Source: Cycloclasticus sp. symbiont of Bathymodiolus heckerae (GTDB lineage: Bacteria > Pseudomonadota > Gammaproteobacteria > Methylococcales > Cycloclasticaceae). Taken from it: DNA of 64,000 nt. Below the pieces are notes generated by a model that was not told where the DNA came from, did not search any database, and saw only the letters and a program-made list of their open reading frames with translations. The stretch spans positions 119,235-183,234 of the forward strand of contig LWTL01000123.1 of the NCBI GenBank assembly GCA_002101235.1. Reading direction: 5' to 3'. The position numbers and the translations under genes were made by a program. Position 1 is the stretch's first letter, and every line of letters begins with the position of its first letter. Below are positions 9,447-17,735 of the stretch, one piece after another.

Positions 9447-10826
9447 ATGGATTACCTCCCTCTTTTTCACAAATTAACTAACAAAGAATGCCTTGTTATC
9501 GGCGGCGGTGCTATTGCTACACGAAAAGTCCGCTTACTCATCAACGCTCAAGCAAACGTAACTGTTATTTCACCCCATTTATCTAGCGAACTTGCCGAGC
9601 TGGTTAGTAATAAAAAACTCACTCACATCGAGCGTGCATTTCAAGCTAATGACACAAAGTCGTTTAGCTTAGTTGTGTGCGCCACGAACATCCAACACAC
9701 TAATGCTAGCGTTTCATCAGAAGCACATACGAATAACATACCGGTTAACGTGGTGGATCAGCCTGACCTATGTAGCTTCATTTTCCCAGCTATCATTGAC
9801 CGTTCACCCATTACTATTGGCATATCCAGTGGCGGCGTTGCGCCTGTTCTCGTTAGACTCACACGCGCAAAACTAGAGACGCTGTTACCGCAAACATTGG
9901 GTAATTTAGCAAGCCTTGCTGCTAAATACCGACAAGCTGTAAAAGATCATTTTTCAAACACCGAACAACGTCGAATTTTCTGGGAAAAAACATTCAACGG
10001 CTCAATCGCTGACCTCATTTATCAAGGCAAGCACCAGGCCGCCGAAAAAGAGTTGAAAAGCAACCTAGAGCAAAGCAATGACTCACCCGCTAAAGGCAAA
10101 GTTTACCTTGTTGGTGGTGGCCCAGGCGACCCCGAGTTATTAACCCTAAAAGCACTACGTATTTTACAACAAGCCGACATCATCGTTTATGACCGTCTTG
10201 TTTCAGAAGGCGTATTAGACCTTGCCCGCCGCGATGCTGATCGCATTTATGTTGGTAAACAACGAAGTGATCATAGCGTCCATCAAGATGACATAAACAC
10301 TTTGCTTATTAAGCTAGCCCATGAAGGAAAGCGCGTGGTTAGATTAAAAGGTGGAGACCCCTTTATGTTTGGGCGCGGTGGCGAAGAAATTGAAACCCTT
10401 GTTGATGAAGGCATCCCTTTTGAGGTTGTGCCAGGCATTACTGCTGCCTCAGGTTGTGCCAGCTATTCAGGCATCCCGCTGACCCATCGTGACCACGCCC
10501 AATCGTGCATGTTTGTAACCGGGCACTTAAAAGATAACACGGTTAACCTTGACTGGGACCAGCTCGCCAAACCAAATCAAACCATCGTCATTTACATGGG
10601 TTTAATTGGTCTACGACAAATTTCTGAAAAACTCATTCAACGTAACCTCCCAAGCAACACGCCTGTAGCGCTCATTCAAAAAGGAACTACCGCTGAGCAT
10701 CGCGTCATTATTTCAGATTTACAGGGCATAGCCGATAAAGTTGATGAGCTTAAACCTAAGCCACCTACTCTTATCATCATAGGCTCCGTAGTATCGCTTC
10801 ACAACAAACTTAACTGGAAAAACTAG
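9447..10826 (+). CDS. cysG: Siroheme synthase (CysG, trifunctional)
   Basis: Makes siroheme from uroporphyrinogen III. The N-terminal half (about 1-205) is the precorrin-2 dehydrogenase/ferrochelatase module with GGGAIATRKV and the ISSGGVAPVL segment. The C-terminal half (about 217-455) is SUMT, with VYLVGGGPGDPELLTLKA, RLKGGDPFMFGRGGEE and VVPGITAASGCASY. The 459-residue length matches the E. coli fusion. Siroheme serves sulfite and nitrite reductase; cysDN lies 48 kb away in the window. It starts 3 bases after tag. Confidence 0.95.
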   Translation: MDYLPLFHKLTNKECLVIGGGAIATRKVRLLINAQANVTVISPHLSSELAELVSNKKLTHIERAFQANDTKSFSLVVCATNIQHTNASVSSEAHTNNIPVNVVDQPDLCSFIFPAIIDRSPITIGISSGGVAPVLVRLTRAKLETLLPQTLGNLASLAAKYRQAVKDHFSNTEQRRIFWEKTFNGSIADLIYQGKHQAAEKELKSNLEQSNDSPAKGKVYLVGGGPGDPELLTLKALRILQQADIIVYDRLVSEGVLDLARRDADRIYVGKQRSDHSVHQDDINTLLIKLAHEGKRVVRLKGGDPFMFGRGGEEIETLVDEGIPFEVVPGITAASGCASYSGIPLTHRDHAQSCMFVTGHLKDNTVNLDWDQLAKPNQTIVIYMGLIGLRQISEKLIQRNLPSNTPVALIQKGTTAEHRVIISDLQGIADKVDELKPKPPTLIIIGSVVSLHNKLNWKN

Positions 10827-10829
10827 CCC

Positions 10830-11732
10830 ATGCCCTTTCTACAACTTAAACCGTTAAACCTTCACTACGAACATCAGACAAAGGGAAATATACCCATTAT
10901 TTTGCTTCATGGTAATTTTGGCAGCTGGCATTATTGGCAACCTTACTTACAAAGCCTCCCCGACGGGTATTGCGGATATGCACCAGATTTTAGAGGGTGT
11001 GGCGATAGCGAAGTAACCGAGGATGGCTACGATATACCAACACTTAGCAATGACATTTTGCTTTTTGCAGATGAATTACAAATAGATAAGTTTCACTTAG
11101 TTGGCCATTCTCTTGGTGGTGCCGTTGCACAACAAATTGCAGGCACTACACCCGAACGAATTCTTACTTTAACATTGGTTGCGCCCGCTCCTGCTGAAGG
11201 TCTTGCTTCTCTAAAAAAGACATCTTCATCAAGCTCATTCTTTTCCCCTCAGAATATACTTAAATTTTTAGATCAAATCGGTATAAAACGAAAACTAATT
11301 TCAAGCATTTTCAAAAAAACAATGCCTGGGCTTAAGAGTAACGAGGCATATTTAAATCAAGCCGTTGATGATGCGCTCAAAATGGACATCAAAGCATTCA
11401 ACGGTTTCTTAGAAACACTTAAGAACTGGAGAGGCACCCAACTACTAAAGTCTTTTGATTTTCCTGTCCTCATTATGCACGGTGAACTCGACAGCGTTAT
11501 TCCTTTAGAGCCTTTAAAAAGCATGCAATCACAAATTAAGAACTGTCGATTTCATGCCTTCCGACATATTGGCCATTCACCGCAATTAGAACACCCCAAA
11601 GCATTTAACAAACTATTATCTGCTTTCATTCGTGGACATAATATTGAAGATCTAACAGACCGTATTTTAAGTGCCCCGCGCGGCATAATTGAACAACTAA
11701 AGCTAAAATTAAAACGTCTTTTAAATAGTTGA
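10830..11732 (+). CDS. Alpha/beta hydrolase
   Basis: 300-residue alpha/beta-hydrolase-fold protein without a signal peptide. The nucleophile elbow is GHSLGG (S94), the acid is probably the Asp in HGELDSVIP and the base the His in HIGHSPQLEHP. The oxyanion region is LLHGNFGSWHYW. An unusual basic, helical tail (about 270-300) follows. The substrate is unknown. It starts 3 bases after cysG and its 3' end touches the next reading frame, so it is likely co-transcribed with both. Confidence 0.8.
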   Translation: MPFLQLKPLNLHYEHQTKGNIPIILLHGNFGSWHYWQPYLQSLPDGYCGYAPDFRGCGDSEVTEDGYDIPTLSNDILLFADELQIDKFHLVGHSLGGAVAQQIAGTTPERILTLTLVAPAPAEGLASLKKTSSSSSFFSPQNILKFLDQIGIKRKLISSIFKKTMPGLKSNEAYLNQAVDDALKMDIKAFNGFLETLKNWRGTQLLKSFDFPVLIMHGELDSVIPLEPLKSMQSQIKNCRFHAFRHIGHSPQLEHPKAFNKLLSAFIRGHNIEDLTDRILSAPRGIIEQLKLKLKRLLNS

Positions 11733-11746
11733 ACTATTCTTTAATA

Positions 11747-12718
11747 ATGAACCTTTTGTTAAAAAGTCTACTTATTACCCTTACCTTGTTTGCATTGGCT
11801 GGTTGCCAATATGAAAGCGTATCTGAAAGCACCTGGGTGCACGATGAAGCGGGGTTGTTCGCCGCCACCTTTTCTAAAGACGGCAGCCTAGCACTCGTTT
11901 CGGCATCCGCCAATACCGCACGCCTGATTGATGTCACCACAAATGACCAGTTACATCAATGGCAGCATACCGAAAGCAATGATGGCATTATTGCTGTGGC
12001 AATCTCATCCAATAATAAATTTGCGATTACAGCCGAAGCAAATTCCCTAGCCCTATGGGAAACAAAAAGCGGAAAAATAATCGGCTATTGGGATTTTCCA
12101 ACCATTACAAAAATAGCCATCTCAGCAAATGGTACGCGTGCGCTTATCGGTATGGATGCACACAAAACTTATTATTTCGATTTATATCACGGAAGGATTA
12201 TTCACACCTTTAAGCACGATGACACCATTAACACCGTTGCCCTGTCTGATAACGGTCAGTATGCGCTTACCGGCAGTAGCGACCAATATGCCATTCTATG
12301 GGATCTTAAAACAGGCAAGGTTGTTCAGCAATGGCGACACAATTTCAAAATTTACAATGTAGCACTATCAGATGACGGGCGATACGCCATGACTAATGCT
12401 TCATTAGGCAAGGCACGCTTGTGGGACACGCAAACGGGAGAAATGCTCAGCCAACTGCCTATGAGATATATGACCATATCAGCCAGCGCATTCTCCCCTA
12501 AAGGAGATACATTGTTAACTGGCAGGCCCAATCAGCGAATCGACTTATGGGATGTTAAGACAGGCGAGCTATTGAACACTTGGCTACAACCTAAAGGTGT
12601 TTTATGGGGCAATACAGCAGCGGCTATCATCGCATTAGCTTTTTCTGCTGATGGTCAGTTTATCTATAGCGAAGCATCTAGCGGTACAGCCCAGAAGTGG
12701 CAAGTTCATAAGAACTAG
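11747..12718 (+). CDS. WD40-repeat lipoprotein
   Basis: 323 residues. The signal peptide has a lipobox LAGC at residues 17-20, predicting a lipoprotein. About seven WD40-like blades follow, shown by repeats such as ALSDNGQYALTGSSDQYAI then LWDLKTG, and ALSDDGRYAMT then LWDTQTGE. A TTG at 11729 overlapping the preceding stop would add six residues; ATG 11747 puts the basic residue and hydrophobic core at normal spacing. It is probably a binding or scaffold protein; no partner is evident. Confidence 0.8.
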   Translation: MNLLLKSLLITLTLFALAGCQYESVSESTWVHDEAGLFAATFSKDGSLALVSASANTARLIDVTTNDQLHQWQHTESNDGIIAVAISSNNKFAITAEANSLALWETKSGKIIGYWDFPTITKIAISANGTRALIGMDAHKTYYFDLYHGRIIHTFKHDDTINTVALSDNGQYALTGSSDQYAILWDLKTGKVVQQWRHNFKIYNVALSDDGRYAMTNASLGKARLWDTQTGEMLSQLPMRYMTISASAFSPKGDTLLTGRPNQRIDLWDVKTGELLNTWLQPKGVLWGNTAAAIIALAFSADGQFIYSEASSGTAQKWQVHKN

Positions 12719-12821
12719 ATACTCACGCTCGCCCCCATTTGAGCCTCAAATGAGACAATTATTCAACTCGAAGAACACCCTTTCCTAAACTAAAGCCACC
12801 CAGTTAGTTATACTTTATTCC

Positions 12822-12848
12822 AAAAAAAACGGGGCATAAGCCCCGTTT
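12822..12848 (-). terminator. Intrinsic terminator of the first OmpA-like lipoprotein gene
   Basis: Stem AAACGGGGC / GCCCCGTTT with loop ATAA and a run of A on the plus strand (T-run for minus-strand transcripts), 27 bases beyond the stop. The stem-loop is identical to the terminator at 13781-13810. Confidence 0.85.
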
Positions 12849-12874
12849 CCTATACTAACTTTAGCGTGAAAGCT

Positions 12875-13627
12875 CTACTTTACGTTTAACTCCACACGAC
12901 GGTTCTTAGCACGACCTGCTGAGGTACCATTATCAGCCACTGCTTTACTCTCGCCATAACCTTTAGTTGGCAGCTTAGCCGCATCACAACCATGCGTTAT
13001 CATGAAAGCGCGGACTGACGCAGCACGTCGCTCAGATAAGCTCTGGTTATAAGCAACTGACCCAACTGAATCTGTATGACCACTAACGACCAAGCTTACA
13101 TCAGCGTGATGTGTGTGATGCGCAACTGCGATAGGTAATAAAATCGCTTTTGCAGATTCTGTTAACTCAGCTGAACCTGTATGGAAGTTAACACCATCTA
13201 ACACGAGTGCTTTAGCACAACCTAATGCGTTCACTTTCGCACCTGGCGCAGAGTCAGGACATTGATCTTTATAATCAGCAACACCGTCACCATCAGAATC
13301 GGCTGTACAACCATTTTTACCTACAACTGCACCTTCAGGTGAATTTGGGCATTCATCACGGCTATCAACCACACCATCATTATCCGTGTCAGGTTCAACC
13401 CCGGCTTTATCCAACACCGTCTTATCACAAAGTGCGCCGCCAACAATGCCGCCCGCTACGGTACCAACCGCCACTTCTGTTGCGCCTTCAACAAATGCAC
13501 CACCAGCGCCACCTAATAAAGCACCACCAATCGCACAGTTCTGCCAGCTTTCAGTTTCAACTGTTGCACAACCTGTCACTAAAATTCCTGCTGCTAACAT
13601 AGCAATCAGTTTTTTGTAAATTCTCAT
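12875..13627 (-). CDS. OmpA-family lipoprotein with thrombospondin type-3 repeats (copy 1)
   Basis: 250 residues. Lipobox VTGC (C20) follows a short signal peptide. A glycine-rich segment (about 30-70), two calcium-type TSP3 repeats (DTDNDGVVDSRDECP, DSDGDGVADYKDQCP) and a C-terminal OmpA domain follow, with the peptidoglycan-binding motif SGHTDSVG and NRRVEL. It is expected to be outer-membrane anchored and murein bound. ATG 13627 is chosen over a longer frame because GAGAGGAAT sits just upstream and the lipobox then falls at the right distance. It is a paralogue of the next gene. Confidence 0.88.
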   Translation of the reverse strand: MRIYKKLIAMLAAGILVTGCATVETESWQNCAIGGALLGGAGGAFVEGATEVAVGTVAGGIVGGALCDKTVLDKAGVEPDTDNDGVVDSRDECPNSPEGAVVGKNGCTADSDGDGVADYKDQCPDSAPGAKVNALGCAKALVLDGVNFHTGSAELTESAKAILLPIAVAHHTHHADVSLVVSGHTDSVGSVAYNQSLSERRAASVRAFMITHGCDAAKLPTKGYGESKAVADNGTSAGRAKNRRVELNVK

Positions 13628-13780
13628 ATTCCTCTCCGTTTGTTTTAATTTCTTATCCCTACTGAACGATTCTAACCTAAAGCTTAAAAATATCAACACG
13701 TTACTTTAATCAACAGACTTTCAACTAGCTATTAATTTTACAGGTACTCATAAAGATTGAAGTATTTTAGTTTAAACCAT

Positions 13781-13810
13781 AAAAAAACGGGGCATAAGCC
13801 CCGTTTTTTT
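13781..13810 (-). terminator. Intrinsic terminator of the second OmpA-like lipoprotein gene
   Basis: Stem AAAAAAACGGGGC / GCCCCGTTTTTTT with loop ATAA, 17 bases beyond the stop at 13827. It is strong and symmetric, so it could work in both directions. Core, loop and arms repeat those at 12822-12848. Confidence 0.9.
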
Positions 13811-13826
13811 ATATTCATCAGCGTTA

Positions 13827-14585
13827 CTATTTTACGCTTAATTCCACTCTACGATTTTTAGCACGACCTTCTTTAGTAGCATTGTCTGCAATCGCTTGGC
13901 TTTCACCATGACCAACAGCTGTTAACTTAGATGCATCACAACCATGCTCAATCATAAACGCAACAACCGCTTCCGCACGTTTTTGAGATAAAGACTGGTT
14001 ATAAGCTGCCGCACCTTGTGAGTCTGTATGGCCACTAATCAACAAGTTAACTTCACCGTGATGTTCGTGGTGAGCAGTTGCTATTTGATGAAGAACACCT
14101 TTAGCTTCTTCTGTTAAGTCTGCAGAGTTCGTATGGAAGTTAACACCTTCTAATACTAACGCTTTTGCACAACCTAGTTCGTTAACTACTGCACCAGCAG
14201 CTGAGTTAGGGCACTGGTCTTTATAATCAGCAACACCATCATTATCAGAATCTAATGCACAACCTTTACTATCTACTGCTACACCTTCTGGCGTTGTTGG
14301 ACATTCATCCAAGCTATCTACCACACCATCATTATCGGCATCAGCCACCACAACTTCTACATCATCTGCCATCAGGGCACAAACTGTTCCACCAATAACC
14401 GCACCACCAATAGCACTAACAATCAAATCAGATCGATCATGGTCATCACCAAAACCACCTGCAGCGCCACCAATTGCAGCACCTGCTAGAGCACAATTTT
14501 GCCAACTATCCGTTTTAACCGTTGCGCAACCTGTTACTAACACTGCCGCTATTAATACTGCTGTTAAATTCTTTAATACTCTCAT
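13827..14585 (-). CDS. OmpA-family lipoprotein with thrombospondin type-3 repeats (copy 2)
   Basis: 252 residues, same architecture as its neighbour: lipobox VTGC (C20), glycine-rich region, TSP3 repeats (DADNDGVVDSLDECP, DSDNDGVADYKDQCP), OmpA domain with ISGHTDSQG and NRRVEL. Both mature proteins begin C-A-T-V and share a SWQNCA segment, showing a tandem duplication. ATG 14585 follows AAAGGAG at 8-base spacing; a longer frame to 14612 lacks this. It has its own upstream region and terminator, so it is a separate transcription unit. Confidence 0.88.
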   Translation of the reverse strand: MRVLKNLTAVLIAAVLVTGCATVKTDSWQNCALAGAAIGGAAGGFGDDHDRSDLIVSAIGGAVIGGTVCALMADDVEVVVADADNDGVVDSLDECPTTPEGVAVDSKGCALDSDNDGVADYKDQCPNSAAGAVVNELGCAKALVLEGVNFHTNSADLTEEAKGVLHQIATAHHEHHGEVNLLISGHTDSQGAAAYNQSLSQKRAEAVVAFMIEHGCDASKLTAVGHGESQAIADNATKEGRAKNRRVELSVK

Positions 14586-14646
14586 TGTTCTTGCTCCTTT
14601 TGTTTTTTTCAAATCCGCACTGGTTTATTTTAACCGATTTACCCAA

Positions 14647-14674
14647 TAACCACATAAAAATAACCACATAAAAA
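14647..14674. repeat. 14-base tandem direct repeat
   Basis: TAACCACATAAAAA occurs twice head-to-tail at 14647-14660 and 14661-14674, directly upstream of the OmpA-like lipoprotein gene. It could be a tandem regulator site or a replication slippage product; sequence alone does not decide. Confidence 0.6.
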
Positions 14675-14800
14675 TGAGCTAAATCAATTTACGTCTACTT
14701 TCGTTACATCGCTTGCATTTAAAAACTGTTACTAGCTTTCCCTGCTTAACATCAAACACCTGGTTTTTATCAACCCTCCATGCATGCATGATGCCCATTT

Positions 14801-14859
14801 CGGCATAATGTTGCTCCCTTATGCCGTTCCGACAGTTTCTTCTTTTTAAATGGTATTAT
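14801..14859 (+). promoter_or_regulatory. Inverted repeat plus candidate promoter of the FMN oxidase gene
   Basis: CGGCATAA (14801-14808) and TTATGCCG (14819-14826) form a perfect 8-bp inverted repeat with a 10-base spacer. Directly downstream are CCGACA (14829-14834, weak -35) and an extended -10 TGG-TATTAT (14851-14859). The repeat therefore sits where an activator would bind. The pairing is seen; the function is inferred. Confidence 0.4.
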
Positions 14860-14905
14860 TTCAGCCACACGTTATTCTCCTAAATATCACCATTGAAAGG
14901 TTTTA

Positions 14906-16000
14906 ATGAACACAGCTACTAATATATTGAATGTACTTGATTACGAGAAAGCGAGTCAATCACGTCTTGATTCTACCGCTAACGATTATTACTCCAGCGG
15001 TGCAATGGATGAGCTTACTCTTTCAGATAACATTAATGCCTTTACTCGAATAAAGCTTTTACCTAAGGTCCTACGAGATGTTAGCAATGTCGTCACATCT
15101 ACACACATAAATGCCGCGTCGCTAAGCTCACCAGTCATTATTTCGCCGACAGCATTCTTAGGCATGGCGCATTCAGATGGCGAATTAGCCGTCGCTCGCG
15201 CAGCAGAACATTCGGGCAATATTATGATTTGCAGCACTATGTCAAACTATCCTATTGAAGATATTACCGCAACAACAAATACCGACGTATGGCTCCAGCT
15301 TTACGTTTATAAAGATAAAGAGGCGACATTAGCCCTCATAGATCGAGCAAAGAATGCAGGCTGTAAGGCCATTGTTATTACAGTTGATGCTCCTTTCCTT
15401 GGTCATCGTGAACGCGATGTGCGTAATCAATTTCAGTTACCCGATCATTTACATATGAGTAATTTGCATGCTCTTGGTCACGGCAAACTGCCCGACAAAG
15501 AGGGACATTCAGGCCTCGCGCATTACTTTGATAGTTTAATTGATAAAAGCCTGACATGGCGCGACATTAAATGGCTGAAAGAACATGCCAACATGCCTAT
15601 TTATCTAAAAGGCATTTTACATCCCGAAGATGCAAGTCTCGCGGTTGAATATGGTATTGATGGCATTATTGTTTCAAACCACGGGGGGCGACAACTGGAT
15701 GGTAGCATTGCTAGCATTGATGCCCTACCTGCGGTTGCCAAAGTCGTTAACAAACAAATACCCATCATTATGGATGGCGGCATCCGAAGAGGCAGCGATA
15801 TATTGAAAGCATTAGCGCTTGGCGCGCAATGTGTTGGTGTCGGCCGACCTGTTATTTGGGGACTTAGTCACTCAGGCCAGCAAGGCGTTGAGGATATTTT
15901 TCGCATCCTCCAGTCCGAACTATCGTTGGCCATGGCACTTTCTGGCTGCGCTAATATAACGGATATCACAAAAGATTTAATCGTTCAAAAAATGCTCTAA
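14906..16000 (+). CDS. FMN-dependent L-2-hydroxyacid oxidase/dehydrogenase
   Basis: 364-residue member of the glycolate oxidase / L-lactate dehydrogenase (LldD) family, which oxidises L-2-hydroxy acids to 2-oxo acids. Expected catalytic residues can be placed: Tyr near 29, Y133 (QLYVYKD), D161, K235 (IYLKGIL), H259 and R262 (SNHGGRQLDG). The FMN phosphate loop is MDGGIRRGSDI. There is no membrane-anchoring insert. The substrate (lactate, glycolate or other) is open. It converges with the acyl-CoA synthetase, the stops overlapping by 4 bases. Confidence 0.86.
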   Translation: MNTATNILNVLDYEKASQSRLDSTANDYYSSGAMDELTLSDNINAFTRIKLLPKVLRDVSNVVTSTHINAASLSSPVIISPTAFLGMAHSDGELAVARAAEHSGNIMICSTMSNYPIEDITATTNTDVWLQLYVYKDKEATLALIDRAKNAGCKAIVITVDAPFLGHRERDVRNQFQLPDHLHMSNLHALGHGKLPDKEGHSGLAHYFDSLIDKSLTWRDIKWLKEHANMPIYLKGILHPEDASLAVEYGIDGIIVSNHGGRQLDGSIASIDALPAVAKVVNKQIPIIMDGGIRRGSDILKALALGAQCVGVGRPVIWGLSHSGQQGVEDIFRILQSELSLAMALSGCANITDITKDLIVQKML

Positions 16001-17616
16001 ATTTCGTCAGCCATATCCCTAAGAATGAATTTTTGAATCTTACCTGTTGATGTTTTAGGTAATTCGCCAAATACGATGAATTTTGGTGCTTTATAGTGCG
16101 CCAAGTTATCTTTACAGAATGACATTATCTCCTTCTCTGTTGCAGACTCCCCTTCCTTAAGCGTCACAAAAGCACAGGGTTTTTCACCCCAAACATCATC
16201 CTTTTTAGCGACAACAGCCGCTTCCATAACAGCAGGGTGCCGGTACAAAATAGATTCAACCTCAAGTGTAGAGATGTTTTCACCACCAGCAATAATAATA
16301 TCTTTAGAACGATCTTTAATATCAACGTAGCCGTCTTCATGCCAAACAGCTAAATCACCTGAGTGAAACCAGCCGCCTTTAAATGCCTCATCCGACGCCG
16401 TTGGGTTTTTCAGATAACCCTTCATCACATTATTACCTCGCATAAAGATCTCCCCCATACTTTCTCCGTCTTTCGGCATGGGCTCTAGTGTTTCAGGGTC
16501 AGCGACCATCAAATCATCTAACATCACGCTTCGCACACCTTGGCGAGCCCTTAAAATAGACTGCTCATCTTTAGATAAACCATCCCATTCATCATGCCAC
16601 GCGCAAACTGTACAGGGCCCATATGTTTCGGTTAAACCATACACATGAGTTACATCAAACCACATTTCTTCCATATTTTGAATCACTGCGGCTGGCGGCG
16701 CAGCACCTGCTGTCATTACTTTAACTTTGTGATTAATACCTTCTTTATGCTTTTTAGGCGTATTAATCAGCATTGTTAAAACCGTTGGTGCGCCACAAAA
16801 ATGATCCACTTTTGCAGATTTAATGAGCTTGAAAATCGTTTTCGGCAACACTGCGCGTAAACATACATTAGTACCCGCTGACGCGGCCAAACTCCAAGGG
16901 AAACACCAACCGTTACAATGAAACATAGGTAACGTCCATAAATACACAGGGTGATTCCCCATATCCCAAGTAATCACATTGCTGATTGCATTTAAATAAG
17001 CGCCTCGGTGATGGTACACCACTCCTTTTGGGTTACCCGTTGTGCCAGACGTATAATTCAATGTAATCGACTGCCATTCATCTTCTGGCAACGCCCATTG
17101 AAAACCTTCATTACCCTGACCAATCAGCGCTTCATACTCTATTTCGCCAATCGGCGCATCCACACTCATCATGTCGTCTTTCACATCAACAACAAAGGGT
17201 GTAGCCTCTGCTTCCTTAATTGCAACGTCCATAGTATTCGCAAACTCGCTATCAATAAATACTGCTTTACTTTCAGCATGATCCAACTGAAATGCGACAG
17301 ACTCCGCATCAAGTCGCGTATTAATTGAGTGTAACACTGCACCCAACATAGGCACGGCAAAGTGCAGTTCAAACATAGCGGGGATATTTGGTAGCATCGC
17401 AGAAACCGTATCGCCTTTTCCAATACCTTGCGCCGATAGTGCGGCTGCAAGCTTTACACAACGCTGATAAGTTTCACCCCACGTGATTTTCCGGTCACCG
17501 TGAATACAAGAAACTTTATTAGGGTAGACATCAGCCGTTCTTTTCAAAAAAGTTAGCGGCGAAAGTGATACATAATTTGCTGGATTTTTATCCAACGACA
17601 TGTCAAAAAGATTCAT
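15997..17616 (-). CDS. AMP-forming acyl-CoA synthetase (medium-chain / DmdB-like)
   Basis: 539 residues, ANL superfamily. Visible motifs: phosphate loop YTSGTTGNPKGVVYHH, YGLTETYGP, the Asp of WFHSGDLAV, DRSKDIIIAGGENIS and the catalytic lysine near the end in PKTSTGKIQKF. Overall resemblance is to AlkK/DmdB-type ligases that activate short to medium carboxylic acids or 3-methylmercaptopropionate. The next upstream gene encodes a DmdC-like acyl-CoA dehydrogenase with a terminator between them, so they are adjacent but probably separate units. The substrate is not determinable here. Confidence 0.85.
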   Translation of the reverse strand: MNLFDMSLDKNPANYVSLSPLTFLKRTADVYPNKVSCIHGDRKITWGETYQRCVKLAAALSAQGIGKGDTVSAMLPNIPAMFELHFAVPMLGAVLHSINTRLDAESVAFQLDHAESKAVFIDSEFANTMDVAIKEAEATPFVVDVKDDMMSVDAPIGEIEYEALIGQGNEGFQWALPEDEWQSITLNYTSGTTGNPKGVVYHHRGAYLNAISNVITWDMGNHPVYLWTLPMFHCNGWCFPWSLAASAGTNVCLRAVLPKTIFKLIKSAKVDHFCGAPTVLTMLINTPKKHKEGINHKVKVMTAGAAPPAAVIQNMEEMWFDVTHVYGLTETYGPCTVCAWHDEWDGLSKDEQSILRARQGVRSVMLDDLMVADPETLEPMPKDGESMGEIFMRGNNVMKGYLKNPTASDEAFKGGWFHSGDLAVWHEDGYVDIKDRSKDIIIAGGENISTLEVESILYRHPAVMEAAVVAKKDDVWGEKPCAFVTLKEGESATEKEIMSFCKDNLAHYKAPKFIVFGELPKTSTGKIQKFILRDMADEI

Positions 17617-17683
17617 AAGAGTTCAGCCAATGGTGAGAGTTATTTTTTTAAAATATTAACATGTTCAACATAACAAACGGGCA

Positions 17684-17717
17684 TAAAAAAGCCTCGCTAA
17701 CCTAAGTTGGCAAGGCT
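17684..17717 (-). terminator. Intrinsic terminator after the acyl-CoA dehydrogenase gene
   Basis: Imperfect stem AGCCTCGCTAAC / GTTGGCAAGGCT with loop CTAA and an A-run on the plus strand at 17685-17690, just past the stop at 17736. It separates the dehydrogenase from the synthetase downstream. Confidence 0.75.
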
Positions 17718-17735
17718 CTCATATTTAAGTTTAGT

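Larger units (their letters stand above)
14586..14905. other. 320-base divergent intergenic region with repeats
   Basis: Gene-free region between the OmpA-like gene and the FMN oxidase gene. It contains the ribosome site of the former, a 14-base direct repeat (14647-14674), a CATG-rich stretch near 14780, an 8-bp inverted repeat (14801-14826) and a candidate extended -10 promoter for the oxidase (14829-14859). No open frame of interest was seen. Confidence 0.6.

Noticed and set aside
13225..13619. His/Gln-rich and Pro/Ala-rich plus-strand frames inside the OmpA-like gene
   Set aside because: Their composition is the antisense reading of the TSP3 and glycine-rich codons of the real gene.
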